Assembly (NCBI RefSeq): GCF_043194295.1
Contig: NZ_JBAFVK010000001.1
Source: Xanthobacter autotrophicus
Lineage (GTDB): Bacteria; Pseudomonadota; Alphaproteobacteria; Rhizobiales; Xanthobacteraceae
DNA length: 64,000 nucleotides
Reading direction: 5' to 3' (one strand)
Shown here: in pieces, positions 32,024 through 40,397 of the stretch
How the letters are laid out: every line of letters starts with the position of its first letter
How positions within the stretch are numbered: position 1 is the first letter of the stretch
Translations under genes and position numbers: made by a program
The notes under the pieces: generated by a model
What the model saw: only the letters and a program-made list of their open reading frames with translations
Told to the model about the DNA's origin: nothing
Database searches by the model: none

Positions 32024-33847
32024 CTACCCCTCTGCGATCACGGCGAGGAACTGGCTGCCGTAGCGTGTGAGCTTGGCTTCGCCGATGCCGGAAATCATGC
32101 CCAGCGCCTTCATGGAATCGGGTTTCAGCTCGGCCAGGGCCATCAGCGTGGTGTCGTGGAAAATCACATAGGGCGGTACGCCCTGGGCGCGGGCGATGTC
32201 CAGCCGCAGCGCCTTGAGCTTGCGGAACAGGGCCTCGTCCGCCGGGTCCGACAGTACCGGCCCAGACCCGCGCGAACCGCCGGTGACGCGGGCCGGGCGC
32301 GTGCGCGCCTCCGCCTTCAGCTCCACCTTCTCGGCGCCGCGCAGCACGGCGCGGCATTTCTCGGTGAGGCCGAGGCTGCCGTGGCCCTCAACATCCACCC
32401 ACAGATGGCCCATCGCCACCAACTGGCGGACGATGGCACGCCACTCGTCCCGCGAGAAATCCTTGCCGATGCCGAAGGTGGAGAGCTTCTCGTGGCCGAA
32501 CTTCAGCACCTTGTCGTTGCCCTCGCCCTTGAGCACGTCGATGACATGCCCGGCGCCGAAGCGCTCGCCGGTACGGTAGACGCAGGACAACAACTTCTGC
32601 GCCGCCTCGGTTCCATCGAAGGTGCGCGGGGGCGACAGACAGGTATCGCAATTGCCGCACGGCTCGGGGAGGTCCTCCTCGAAATATTTCAGCAGCACCT
32701 GGCGGCGGCAGCTCGCGGTCTCGCACAGGCCGAGCAGGGCATCGAGCTTGCCGCGCTCCACGCGCTTCCTCGCCTCGGGCGAATCGGAGGATTCCACGAA
32801 CTGGATGAGTTTCGCCACATCCTCCACGCCGTAGAGCAGCAGCGCTTCGGAGGGCAGGCCGTCGCGGCCTGCGCGGCCGGTCTCCTGGTAATAGGCCTCG
32901 ATGCTTTTCGGCAGGTCGAGATGGACCACGAAGCGCACGTCCGGCTTGTCGATACCCATGCCGAAGGCGACGGTGGCCACCATCACCACCCCCTCCTCCT
33001 TCAGGAAGCGGTCCTGGTGGCGCGCGCGGGTGTCGGCGTCCAGGCCGGCATGGTAGGGCAGCGCGGTGCGGCCCTCGGTAGAGAGGATCTCGGCGGTGGC
33101 CTCCACCTTCGCCCGGCTCATGCAATAGACGATGCCGGCCTCGTCGGTGTGGGCGTCGAGGAAGGCCCGCAGCTGCGCGCGGGGATTGGCCTTCGGCTCA
33201 ATGCGGTAGCGGATGTTGGGCCGGTCGAAGGAGGAGAGGAAGACCTTGCCCTCCTCCAGCGCCAGCCGCTCCATGATCTCGCGGCGGGTGGGACCGTCCG
33301 CCGTGGCGGTGAGCGCGAGGCGCGGCACGCCGGGGAAGCGCTCGTGCAGGATCGTGAGCTGGCGGTATTCGGGGCGGAAATCATGCCCCCACTGGGACAC
33401 GCAGTGCGCCTCGTCGATGGCGAACAGGGCGATGCGCGCACCGTCCAGCAAGGTCAGGAAGCTGTCGGTCAGAAGCCGCTCGGGCGCCACATAGAGCAGG
33501 TCGAGGTCGCCCATGGCGAGCGCCCGCTCCACCTGCCGCGCCTCGCCGGGGGCCAGCGAGGAATTGAGCATGGCCGCCTTCACGCCCAGCTGGCGCAGGG
33601 CCTGCACCTGATCGTGCATCAGCGCGATGAGCGGCGACACGACGATGGCGGTGCCGGCCCGAACCAAGGCCGGCACCTGATAGCACAGGGACTTGCCGCC
33701 ACCCGTGGGCATCAGCACCAGGGCATCGCCGCCCGCCGCCACGTGTTCCACGATCTCCTTCTGATGCCCGCGAAAGGCCTCGTAGCCGAAGACATGGCGC
33801 AGGACGCGGAGCGGATCGGAATCAGGGGCAGCTTCAAAGGCGGGCAT
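32024..33847 (-). CDS. recQ: ATP-dependent DNA helicase RecQ
   Basis: A 607-residue RecQ helicase. Helicase motifs are visible: LMPTGGGKSLCYQVPAL (Walker A), FAIDEAHCVSQWGHDFRPEY (DEAH and aromatic-rich loop), and MGIDKPDVRFVVHLDLPKSIEAYYQETGRAGRDGLPSEALLLY (motifs V-VI). The RecQ-C-terminal zinc site reads C...CGNCDTC, then the winged helix, and a C-terminal HRDC domain (LFRKLKALRLDIARAQGVPPYVIFHDTTL). No LexA box was seen in the 224 bases upstream. Confidence 0.95.
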   Translation of the reverse strand: MPAFEAAPDSDPLRVLRHVFGYEAFRGHQKEIVEHVAAGGDALVLMPTGGGKSLCYQVPALVRAGTAIVVSPLIALMHDQVQALRQLGVKAAMLNSSLAPGEARQVERALAMGDLDLLYVAPERLLTDSFLTLLDGARIALFAIDEAHCVSQWGHDFRPEYRQLTILHERFPGVPRLALTATADGPTRREIMERLALEEGKVFLSSFDRPNIRYRIEPKANPRAQLRAFLDAHTDEAGIVYCMSRAKVEATAEILSTEGRTALPYHAGLDADTRARHQDRFLKEEGVVMVATVAFGMGIDKPDVRFVVHLDLPKSIEAYYQETGRAGRDGLPSEALLLYGVEDVAKLIQFVESSDSPEARKRVERGKLDALLGLCETASCRRQVLLKYFEEDLPEPCGNCDTCLSPPRTFDGTEAAQKLLSCVYRTGERFGAGHVIDVLKGEGNDKVLKFGHEKLSTFGIGKDFSRDEWRAIVRQLVAMGHLWVDVEGHGSLGLTEKCRAVLRGAEKVELKAEARTRPARVTGGSRGSGPVLSDPADEALFRKLKALRLDIARAQGVPPYVIFHDTTLMALAELKPDSMKALGMISGIGEAKLTRYGSQFLAVIAEG

Positions 33848-34071
33848 GGCGCCTTATAGACCCGTCGGCCGCCCGGGCAATGCGGGCGGAGGCCGCGCCG
33901 CAGCTAACGCTGCGCAATGGTGCGGGGTGCTGTCGTCGAAGTGTTATGTTGAGGTCGTAGTCAGCAAGCCTGAAGATCCGGCTCCATCGGCCCGACCGGG
34001 CCGTGCCGCCCCATGCGAGCCGGGTTTCAAAGTCGCGCGCCGGACCCGATCCGGCATGGGAAGGCGGTGCC

Positions 34072-36009
34072 ATGCGAAAATCCCAGATCGTCGAAGAGCT
34101 TGGCGAAGGCGAATTGCTGCTCCCCGCTCTCATCGAGACGGCGCTCCTGGCCAATGACCGGGCGAAGCTGCGCATGACCGCGCTTCAGGAGGCCGTGGCC
34201 CATGCCAAGGCGCCGCTGCGCGCGGTCCGCCTCATGGCTGCGGAAGCCCGCGCCGCCGGGGCCGCCGAGGATGGGCTCGATGCGACCGTGGCCGGCGCCC
34301 AGATCGTGGACGGTGGTTATGCCATCCCCGGAGCCCGGCGGCTGATGGATGGCATCCTCGACGACATCGCCGCCATGACCACGCCGCTGGATGCCGCGCA
34401 GGCGTCCGCCGCCTCCGGTTTTTCCGATCGCCTCGCCGGCTTGCGCGCGGCCTTCGCCGGCAGCGCCGGCGATGTGCTGGACGAACGGGCCCTGGTGCGC
34501 CTCACCTCCGCCCGGCGCGGGGGCGAGGACAGCGCCCACCTTCTCGTCATGGACCTGCACAAGGCGCTTAACCAGCTCTCCGCCACCATCGCCGCCGAGA
34601 CCATTGCAGGAGCCCGCGCGCTCGGCGTGCTGGCGCAGGACCATGCCCGCATCGAGGCTTTCATGGCCGGGCTCAACCGCACTCGCGGCCTCGCCTTCGG
34701 CCATCCCGGGCTGGACACCACGGCCAGCCGTTCCAGCGCGCGCCTGATCCTCCAGAACGACATCGGCACCACCGATGCCCACGTGATCATCCTGGCGGTG
34801 GAGGGGCTTGATGCCACCGTGACCTATACCGACGTGCACCGCTCGCGCGCCAAGTTCTTCATCTCCCTGTTCCGGGATTTTTCCGCCACCTGGACGCCGT
34901 TGGCCGAACGCAGCGTGGCGGGCCTCGCCGAAGGCGGCAGCTTCTTCCTGGTGACGGGGCGCTACTCCGCGCGGGACACCGCCGATCTCGACACCTTCCT
35001 CGATGCGGTGGGAGCGCACCTCGTCTTCCTCATCGACTGGAACAAGGCGCGCAAGACGCTCCAGACCTTCGTGGACAAGGCCACCGCCATCCGCCTCCTC
35101 ACCGACGCCGCGCGTGCCCGCTTCGGCCACCGGGCCTTCCTGGAGCTGGGCGGGGCGGAGTTGATCTTCGATGCGGTCCGGCGCAGCGCCGAAGGCCGCG
35201 TGCCCTATGGCGCCCGCCTCGACCGGGTTCTGGGCGTCGGCTCCGTGGCGCGGCTTCTGGGAGAAGTGTTGCGGCTCACCAGCGAAGGGCTCGGCGCCCA
35301 GCGCTCGGTCCGGCTGATCAAAGACGAGGTGCGGGCGGAACTGGCCCGCAGCTTCGGCTCGGCCGAGCAAGAGGTGCTCGCCATGGCGCTCACCCAGCTC
35401 GGGCTCGCCCGGATGCTGGCCGCCGAGGTGGCCGAAGCCCTCGACGAACCGGGAGACGGGGGAGATAGCATCCGCGCCGCCTTCCAGCGCCGTGCCAAGC
35501 GGCTGGAGGAGAAGGCCGACCGGCAGGTGCTCGCGGCCCGCGATCTGGCGAGTGGCCCCTTCGGCCGCGGCCGACGCTTCCTACCCCTCGCCGAATGGGT
35601 GGAGGAGGCGACCGATTCGTTCGAGGAAGCCGCCTTCCTGCTCGGCACCCATTCACGGCGGCAGACCACGGACGCCGCCGCGCCGCTCGCGGAACTGGTG
35701 AGCGTGGCCATGGCCTGCTGCGGCGACCTCGTGCGTGCCGTGGCCGCCGCCTGCGAGGGACCCGCGGGCCGGCGCGAGGACATCACCGACGCGTTGGAAG
35801 CCATCGACGCCGTGATGGAAGGCGAGCGCCGCGCCGATGCGGCCCATCGCCGGGTTCTGGCGGCCGTCCTGGGCGACCCGGCTCCAGGGCCGGCGTCCGC
35901 GCTGGTGGCGACCATGGAGGTGGCCCGCGCCATGGAGACCGGCACCGACCACCTCGCCCGCGCCGCCCTGGCGCTGCGCGCCTGTGTTCTGGAGGAGGTG
36001 GGATCGTGA
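34072..36009 (+). CDS. PhoU-like helical protein coupled to a PPDK-like partner
   Basis: A 645-residue largely helical, Ala/Arg-rich protein. The first 430 residues fall in no family I recognise; residues 222-330 (LILQNDIGTTDAHVIILAV, TYTDVHRSRAKFFISLFRDF) look like an alpha/beta domain. Residues 470-640 resemble the PhoU/DUF47 helical bundle, with ExxAD-type metal motifs at EEKADR (479-484) and EGERRADAAHR (583-593). The start is the ATG at 34072 (GGAAGGCGG before it); the open frame begins earlier. Its TGA overlaps the GTG of the PPDK-like gene, so the proteins are made together and probably form a complex. Function unknown. Confidence 0.6.
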   Translation: MRKSQIVEELGEGELLLPALIETALLANDRAKLRMTALQEAVAHAKAPLRAVRLMAAEARAAGAAEDGLDATVAGAQIVDGGYAIPGARRLMDGILDDIAAMTTPLDAAQASAASGFSDRLAGLRAAFAGSAGDVLDERALVRLTSARRGGEDSAHLLVMDLHKALNQLSATIAAETIAGARALGVLAQDHARIEAFMAGLNRTRGLAFGHPGLDTTASRSSARLILQNDIGTTDAHVIILAVEGLDATVTYTDVHRSRAKFFISLFRDFSATWTPLAERSVAGLAEGGSFFLVTGRYSARDTADLDTFLDAVGAHLVFLIDWNKARKTLQTFVDKATAIRLLTDAARARFGHRAFLELGGAELIFDAVRRSAEGRVPYGARLDRVLGVGSVARLLGEVLRLTSEGLGAQRSVRLIKDEVRAELARSFGSAEQEVLAMALTQLGLARMLAAEVAEALDEPGDGGDSIRAAFQRRAKRLEEKADRQVLAARDLASGPFGRGRRFLPLAEWVEEATDSFEEAAFLLGTHSRRQTTDAAAPLAELVSVAMACCGDLVRAVAAACEGPAGRREDITDALEAIDAVMEGERRADAAHRRVLAAVLGDPAPGPASALVATMEVARAMETGTDHLARAALALRACVLEEVGS

Positions 36010-37643
36010 CAACCCTCAGCGCGCGCCTGTCCGACTCGGACGAAACCCACGGCTCCCACGGGGCGGCCTCGCCCCTCATCGGCTTCATCGGACCCGGCGG
36101 CGACACGCAGCCGCTCTCCGCCCACGCCTTCGGCTCCAAGGCGGCGCAGCTGTGGCGCATGAATGCCCTCGGCCTCAACGTGCCGCCGGCGTTCGTGCTC
36201 TCCACGGCCCTGTGCGGCAAGGCCCACGCCGAAAAGCGCATCGGCGCGCTGCTGGAGCAGGGCATCGCCTATCTCGAACGGGTCACTGCGCGCGGCTTCG
36301 GCGATCGGCGCCGGCCGCTCCTCGTCTCGGTGCGGTCGGGGGCGGAGAAATCCATGCCCGGCATGCTGGAGACGGTGCTGGACGTGGGCATGACCGCCGC
36401 GACTACCCGCGGCCTCATGCGCCTTTACGGCAATCCGCGCCTTGCGGCCGATTGCCGGCGGCGCTTCATCGAGGGCTATTGCGAGGTGGTGGCGGGCCTG
36501 CCGCGCGGCCCGTTCGAGGACGTGCTGCGCGCCGTTCAGACCGCCGAGGATGTCACATCCGACCGGGAGCTGGATCCCGAGGCGCTGGACCGGCTCGCCG
36601 GCCTTTATCTCAATCTCGCCCGCGACCGGTTCGGCACCGCCATCCCCGAGGAGCCCATGGACCAGTTGCGGGCGGCGGCCGAGGCCGTGTTCCGCTCCTG
36701 GGATGCGCCCAAGGCGCAGGACTATCGGCGCCTCAACCACCTGGAGGACCTGTCGGGCACGGCGGTGACGGTGCAGGCCATGGTGTTCGGCAATGCCAGC
36801 GCCCGCTCGGGCTCCGGCGTCGCCTTCTCCCGCGACCCCGCCACGGGCGCGCCGGGCCTTTATGCGGACATGCTGTTCGAGGCCCAGGGCGAGGACGTGG
36901 TCTCCGGACGCCGCCAGCCGGTGGGGCTCGGTCGGCTTGAGGCCATGCTGCCGGACGTGGCGACACAGCTCGCCGATGGCGTCGGCGCGCTGGAAGCGGC
37001 CTATCGCGACGTGCAGGACGTGGAATTCACCTTTGAGGACGGCCGCCTGTTCTTCCTTCAGACCCGGTCCGCCAAGCGTACGCCCCGCGCGGCGCTGAAG
37101 ATCGCGGTGGACCTCGTGGCCGAGGGGGTGCGGACCGAAGCGGAAGGCCTCGCCCTGCTCGACGGCATCGACCTGTCGCAGGTGGGAACCACGCGCTTCA
37201 CCGGCACGGCGGAAGTGGCAGCGCGGGGCGTGGCCGCCTCTCCGGGCACGGTAAGCGGGCGTATCGCCTTCGACGGCGAGGCGGCCAAGCGCCTCTCGGA
37301 GGGCGGGGAGCCCGTCATCCTGGTGCGGCCGGACGTGGCAACCGACGATATCGCCGGCATGGCGCTGGCGGCCGGCGTGCTCACCCGCGTCGGCGGGCGC
37401 ACCGCCCACGCCGCGGTGGTGGCGCGTCAGCTCGGGCGGGTCTGCGTGGTGGGGTGTGCGGCGCTTGCGATCGATCTCGACTCACGCAGCGCCCGTCTCG
37501 GCCCAGCGGAGGTCCGGGAAGGCGACTGGGTGTCGCTGGACGGCGACGAAGGCACGGTCTTCGTCGGCCGCCGCGAGAGTGTCGTGGACCGTCCCGAGGC
37601 GGACCTTGCCACGGTGGCGGGCTGGACGGCGCGCGCGCGATAG
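36006..37643 (+). CDS. Truncated pyruvate phosphate dikinase-like protein (ATP-grasp plus phospho-His domains only)
   Basis: A 545-residue protein matching PPDK over its first two domains. Nucleotide domain: FGSKAAQLWRMNALGLNVPPAF, LLVSVRSGAEKSMPGMLETVLDVGM, GTAVTVQAMVFGNASARSGSGVAFSRDP, AQGEDVVSGRRQP. Swivelling domain: GVAASPGTVSGRIAF and LTRVGGRTAHAAVVARQLG, with the phospho-accepting His468. The C-terminal PEP/pyruvate TIM barrel (about 340 further residues in a 880-900-residue PPDK) is wholly absent; the protein ends normally after the phospho-His domain. It should accept phosphate from ATP onto His468 but has no pyruvate site. GTG at 36006 overlaps the upstream stop. Confidence 0.85.
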   Translation: MTTLSARLSDSDETHGSHGAASPLIGFIGPGGDTQPLSAHAFGSKAAQLWRMNALGLNVPPAFVLSTALCGKAHAEKRIGALLEQGIAYLERVTARGFGDRRRPLLVSVRSGAEKSMPGMLETVLDVGMTAATTRGLMRLYGNPRLAADCRRRFIEGYCEVVAGLPRGPFEDVLRAVQTAEDVTSDRELDPEALDRLAGLYLNLARDRFGTAIPEEPMDQLRAAAEAVFRSWDAPKAQDYRRLNHLEDLSGTAVTVQAMVFGNASARSGSGVAFSRDPATGAPGLYADMLFEAQGEDVVSGRRQPVGLGRLEAMLPDVATQLADGVGALEAAYRDVQDVEFTFEDGRLFFLQTRSAKRTPRAALKIAVDLVAEGVRTEAEGLALLDGIDLSQVGTTRFTGTAEVAARGVAASPGTVSGRIAFDGEAAKRLSEGGEPVILVRPDVATDDIAGMALAAGVLTRVGGRTAHAAVVARQLGRVCVVGCAALAIDLDSRSARLGPAEVREGDWVSLDGDEGTVFVGRRESVVDRPEADLATVAGWTARAR

Positions 37644-37663
37644 CGGCCGTTCGGCAGTGCCGG

Positions 37664-37891
37664 TCAGCGCTTGCGTTCGGAGGGGCTGAAATTGCTCGCG
37701 TGCCCCTCCCGCGCGGCCTGGGCGCGCCACACCTTGGCGGCGGCGGCCAGCTTGCCGTCGGGCGCGATGCGGCCGATCATTCGCTCCATCTTCTGCCCAC
37801 CGCAGGACGGGCAGACGGGCGTTTCCGACGCGCCCACGAGCAGTTCGGTGTCCTTGTCGCAATCGGGACAATGAAAATTGTAGAGCGGCAC
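37664..37891 (-). CDS. FmdB family zinc-ribbon protein
   Basis: A 75-residue protein with a CxxC-x-CxxC zinc ribbon: CPDC near residue 8 and CPSC near 30, then a helical, basic tail. The FmdB family (often N-terminally MPLYDYRC) is of undefined regulatory function. A GTG start at 37891 (VPLYNFHCPDC) is chosen because GGAG lies 8-14 bases upstream and the family starts exactly there. Convergent with the PPDK-like gene, with a 20-base gap. The tail KVWRAQAAREGHASNF is family-like. Confidence 0.8.
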   Translation of the reverse strand: MPLYNFHCPDCDKDTELLVGASETPVCPSCGGQKMERMIGRIAPDGKLAAAAKVWRAQAAREGHASNFSPSERKR

Positions 37892-38047
37892 CGCCGTATC
37901 TCCGTTCCTGCCACAGTCACGTCCAGCACAATGCCCCCAAATCATTGATTTGACGTGCAATTATGCCAAAGACGCGCGGTCGCGCGCCGCGCCGTCGTCG
38001 CCCGGTGCGGCTGCGCCTTGTGGGTTACAAGCAGGAAGCGGGCCAGG

Positions 38048-38872
38048 TCAGTCGGCGGCTTCGGTCTCGATGCCGAGCACCTGTTCCAGCACGCCGGCGG
38101 GGTCGGCGTCCTTCATCAGCGCCGTGCCGATCAGCAGGGCCTTGGCCCCGGCGGCGCCAAGCCGCTCCCGGTCGGCGGCGGTGCCGAGGCCGCCCTCCGC
38201 CACCACCAGCGCCTTGGTCGCCGGAATGAGCGGGATCAGCGTCTCGCAGGTGCCGGGCTTAAGCTCGAAGGTGTGGATGTTGCGGTTGGTGACGCAGATG
38301 AAATCCGCACCGGCGGCCAGCGCGGCTTCCACCTCCTGCGGGGTGTGGACCTGCACCAGCGCATCCATGGCGACGGAGGCCGCCCGCTCGCGGAATTCGG
38401 CAAGCTGCGGACCGAGCAGGGCCGCGGAGAGCACCACCGCATCGGCACCGGCGAGGCGCGCCTCAAGGATCTGGTAAAGGTCGAAGATGATGTCCTGCGC
38501 CAAAAGCGGGATGTCCACCGCGTCGCGCACCGTGGCAAGGTCCGAATAGGAGCCGCGGAAGGCCTGCCGCTCCACCGCCACCGACAGCGCCGCCGCCCCG
38601 ACCGCCTCGAAATCCTCGGCCAGCGCCTTGTAGGGCACCATGGTGCGGAACGAGGGATCGAACGGCGAGCCGCCCTTCAGCTCGGCGATGATGCCCGGCG
38701 CGCCGTTGGCCTTGAAGGAGGCGGCAAGGGCGCCCTGGAAGCCGCGGGTCATGGGCATGTCGCCCACCTTGCCCTGGATCTGGCCGAGGGAGCGGCGGAC
38801 CTTGGCCTTCGCGAGCTGGTCGCGGCGCTGGAGGATGAAGGGCTTGAGCGGGCTGGCGTCTGGCAAAATCAT
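38048..38872 (-). CDS. TrpC-like TIM-barrel protein lacking indole-3-glycerol-phosphate synthase catalytic residues
   Basis: A 274-residue protein clearly of the indole-3-glycerol phosphate synthase fold (PGIIAELKGGSPFDPS, AALSVAVERQAFRGSYSDL, DALVQVHTPQEVE, LLIGTALMKDADP). In active TrpC the catalytic lysine sits in a KDF motif; here it reads A-Q126-D. The catalytic Glu of the L-[VT]-E-V-H motif is Gln174. The conserved Asn-Asn-Arg-Asp reads T195-N-R-N. The Ser of SESG reads A225-E-G-G. Glu64, Lys66 and the phosphate-binding loop are kept. It is thus not a tryptophan enzyme; it may bind a phosphorylated ligand. The start is the ATG at 38872. Confidence 0.82.
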   Translation of the reverse strand: MILPDASPLKPFILQRRDQLAKAKVRRSLGQIQGKVGDMPMTRGFQGALAASFKANGAPGIIAELKGGSPFDPSFRTMVPYKALAEDFEAVGAAALSVAVERQAFRGSYSDLATVRDAVDIPLLAQDIIFDLYQILEARLAGADAVVLSAALLGPQLAEFRERAASVAMDALVQVHTPQEVEAALAAGADFICVTNRNIHTFELKPGTCETLIPLIPATKALVVAEGGLGTAADRERLGAAGAKALLIGTALMKDADPAGVLEQVLGIETEAAD

Positions 38873-39051
38873 GAAAAACGTCCGTCTCCAACGGGGCAAA
38901 GACGCCCCGGCGCGAAAAATGCCCCTTGAACTTCCCAGATTTTGCCGCGCTTCGCCACCGTCGCGGTTGGGGCGCGGCATGGTTTCCTCTTCCCTCGGGC
39001 GCCATCACGAGCGATCATGCCGCTATTCTTCGCCCGAGAGATTTTTCTGAG

Positions 39052-39387
39052 ATGTTCACCCGCGTCTGCAAAGCAGAAACCGTGCCCGAAGGTGGCATGC
39101 GGCTCGTGATCGCCGACAGCCACCTCATTGTCCTGGCCTGGCCCGACAATGCAGAGGAGATGAAGGCGTTCCAGGGGGTGTGTCCCCACTCCAACACGCC
39201 CCTCAACGAGGCCGAGTTCGACGGCACGATCATCACCTGCCCGCTGCATTACTGGACATGGGACCTCAACAGCGGCGATCCCGTCGAGCCGCAGGAATGC
39301 CCGCTCGCGCAGTATCCGGTGAAGGTCGAGGACGGCATCGTCTATATCGATACCGAAGGCGTCACCCCCCTCTTCGCGGCCCCCTGA
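39052..39387 (+). CDS. TmoC-type Rieske [2Fe-2S] ferredoxin
   Basis: A 111-residue Rieske ferredoxin. The cluster ligands are CPHSNTPL and CPLHYWTW (C-x-H...C-x-x-H with 17 residues between pairs). The pattern QGVCPHS...ITCPLHYWTWDLNSG...PLAQYPVKVEDGIVYIDTEGVTP closely follows TmoC/T4MOC, the ferredoxin of toluene-4-monooxygenase and of alkene monooxygenases. No monooxygenase or reductase gene is nearby, so it is an orphan electron carrier here. The start is the ATG at 39052 (GAG at 39049); the frame is open upstream to 38926 but without family similarity. Divergent from the TrpC-like gene. Confidence 0.88.
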   Translation: MFTRVCKAETVPEGGMRLVIADSHLIVLAWPDNAEEMKAFQGVCPHSNTPLNEAEFDGTIITCPLHYWTWDLNSGDPVEPQECPLAQYPVKVEDGIVYIDTEGVTPLFAAP

Positions 39388-39511
39388 GCCACAGCCCGGC
39401 CCCGCCGGCTGTAACCGCCGGGCCGGTTGATCCGTAAGCATATGCAGAGGCCGTCCCCCACCCGCGAGCGCAGCGCGCCGGGTGGAGCAGCCGCAAGCCG
39501 GAGTTCGACCC

Positions 39512-40207
39512 GTGACACAGGAAACCGCCGTTATCGTAGGGGCAGGCAAGGGCCTCAGCGCCGCTCTCGCCCGCCGGCTCGCCAGGGATGGCTTTCGCGT
39601 CGTGCTCGTGGCCCGCGACGTGGCGAAGCTCGCGCCCCTCGTGGCGGAAACCGGCGGTCTTGCCGTCTCCGCCGACGCCCAGAGCCCGCAGGCCATCGAG
39701 GCCGTGTTCGCCGAGGTGGACCGCACCTTCGGGCCGCCCGACCTCGTGGTTTTCAACGCCGCCATGCGCTATCGCGGCCCCATCGAGGTGCTGGATCCGG
39801 CAGACGTGATGGACGCCTACGCGGTGGGCGCCTTCGCCGGCTTCGTCACTGCCCAGGCGGCGGCGCGGCGCATGCTCCAGCGCGGCAGCGGCTCCATCTT
39901 CTTCACCGGCGCCACCGCCAGCGTGAAGTCCATGCCCCATTCCGTACCGTTCGCCATGGCCAAGTTCGCCCTGCGCGGCCTCGCCCAGGGCCTCGCCCGC
40001 GAGCTGGGACCGCGCGGCATCCATGTGGCCCATTTCATCATCGATGGTGGCATCGCCTCGTCGTGGGCCACGGAGGGGGAGGCCGGGCCGCCGGACAAAT
40101 GGCTCGATCCCGCCGCCATCGCCGAGACCTATCTCGCCGTGCACCGCCAGCACCGCTCGGCCTGGACCGCAGAGCTGGAGCTGCGCCCCTGGGTCGAGAA
40201 GTTCTGA
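39512..40207 (+). CDS. SDR family oxidoreductase with Phe at the catalytic Tyr position
   Basis: A 231-residue Rossmann protein of the short-chain dehydrogenase/reductase superfamily. The nucleotide motif is VIVGAGKGLSAALA, rather than the usual TGxxxGxG, and RDVAKL and FNAAMRYRG (NNAG position) are further typical elements. The catalytic YxxxK reads F147-A-M-A-K151, losing the general-acid tyrosine. Such F-type sequences form a recognisable subgroup whose reaction is not known to me. GTG at 39512 is chosen as start (GGAG 8 bases before); a GTG at 39482 in frame is possible. It stands alone 124 bases after the ferredoxin. Confidence 0.85.
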   Translation: MTQETAVIVGAGKGLSAALARRLARDGFRVVLVARDVAKLAPLVAETGGLAVSADAQSPQAIEAVFAEVDRTFGPPDLVVFNAAMRYRGPIEVLDPADVMDAYAVGAFAGFVTAQAAARRMLQRGSGSIFFTGATASVKSMPHSVPFAMAKFALRGLAQGLARELGPRGIHVAHFIIDGGIASSWATEGEAGPPDKWLDPAAIAETYLAVHRQHRSAWTAELELRPWVEKF

Positions 40208-40397
40208 TCAAGCCCGGCCGTGCACAGCCCTTTGCGAGCGTTGTGGGCGGCCTGAGGGCGTGCCATCTTTCCCCTCTTGCAGGAGATCCCGGACCGGCTA
40301 ACGCGTCCGGGGGGCTCTTTGCTCATGCGCCGAACGGGCGCGGCCGGCGGCCGACGGGGGCAACCCGTCGGGGACCGGCGTGAAGGGGAGAGGACTG

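Noticed and set aside
36006..37643. Frameshifted or broken full-length PPDK
   Set aside because: The frame ends cleanly after the phospho-His domain, followed within 20 bases by a convergent gene, with no remnant of the pyruvate domain downstream, so it is a genuine short form.
38048..38872. Functional tryptophan biosynthesis gene trpC
   Set aside because: Catalytic Lys, Glu, Asn and Ser positions are all replaced and no other trp gene is near.
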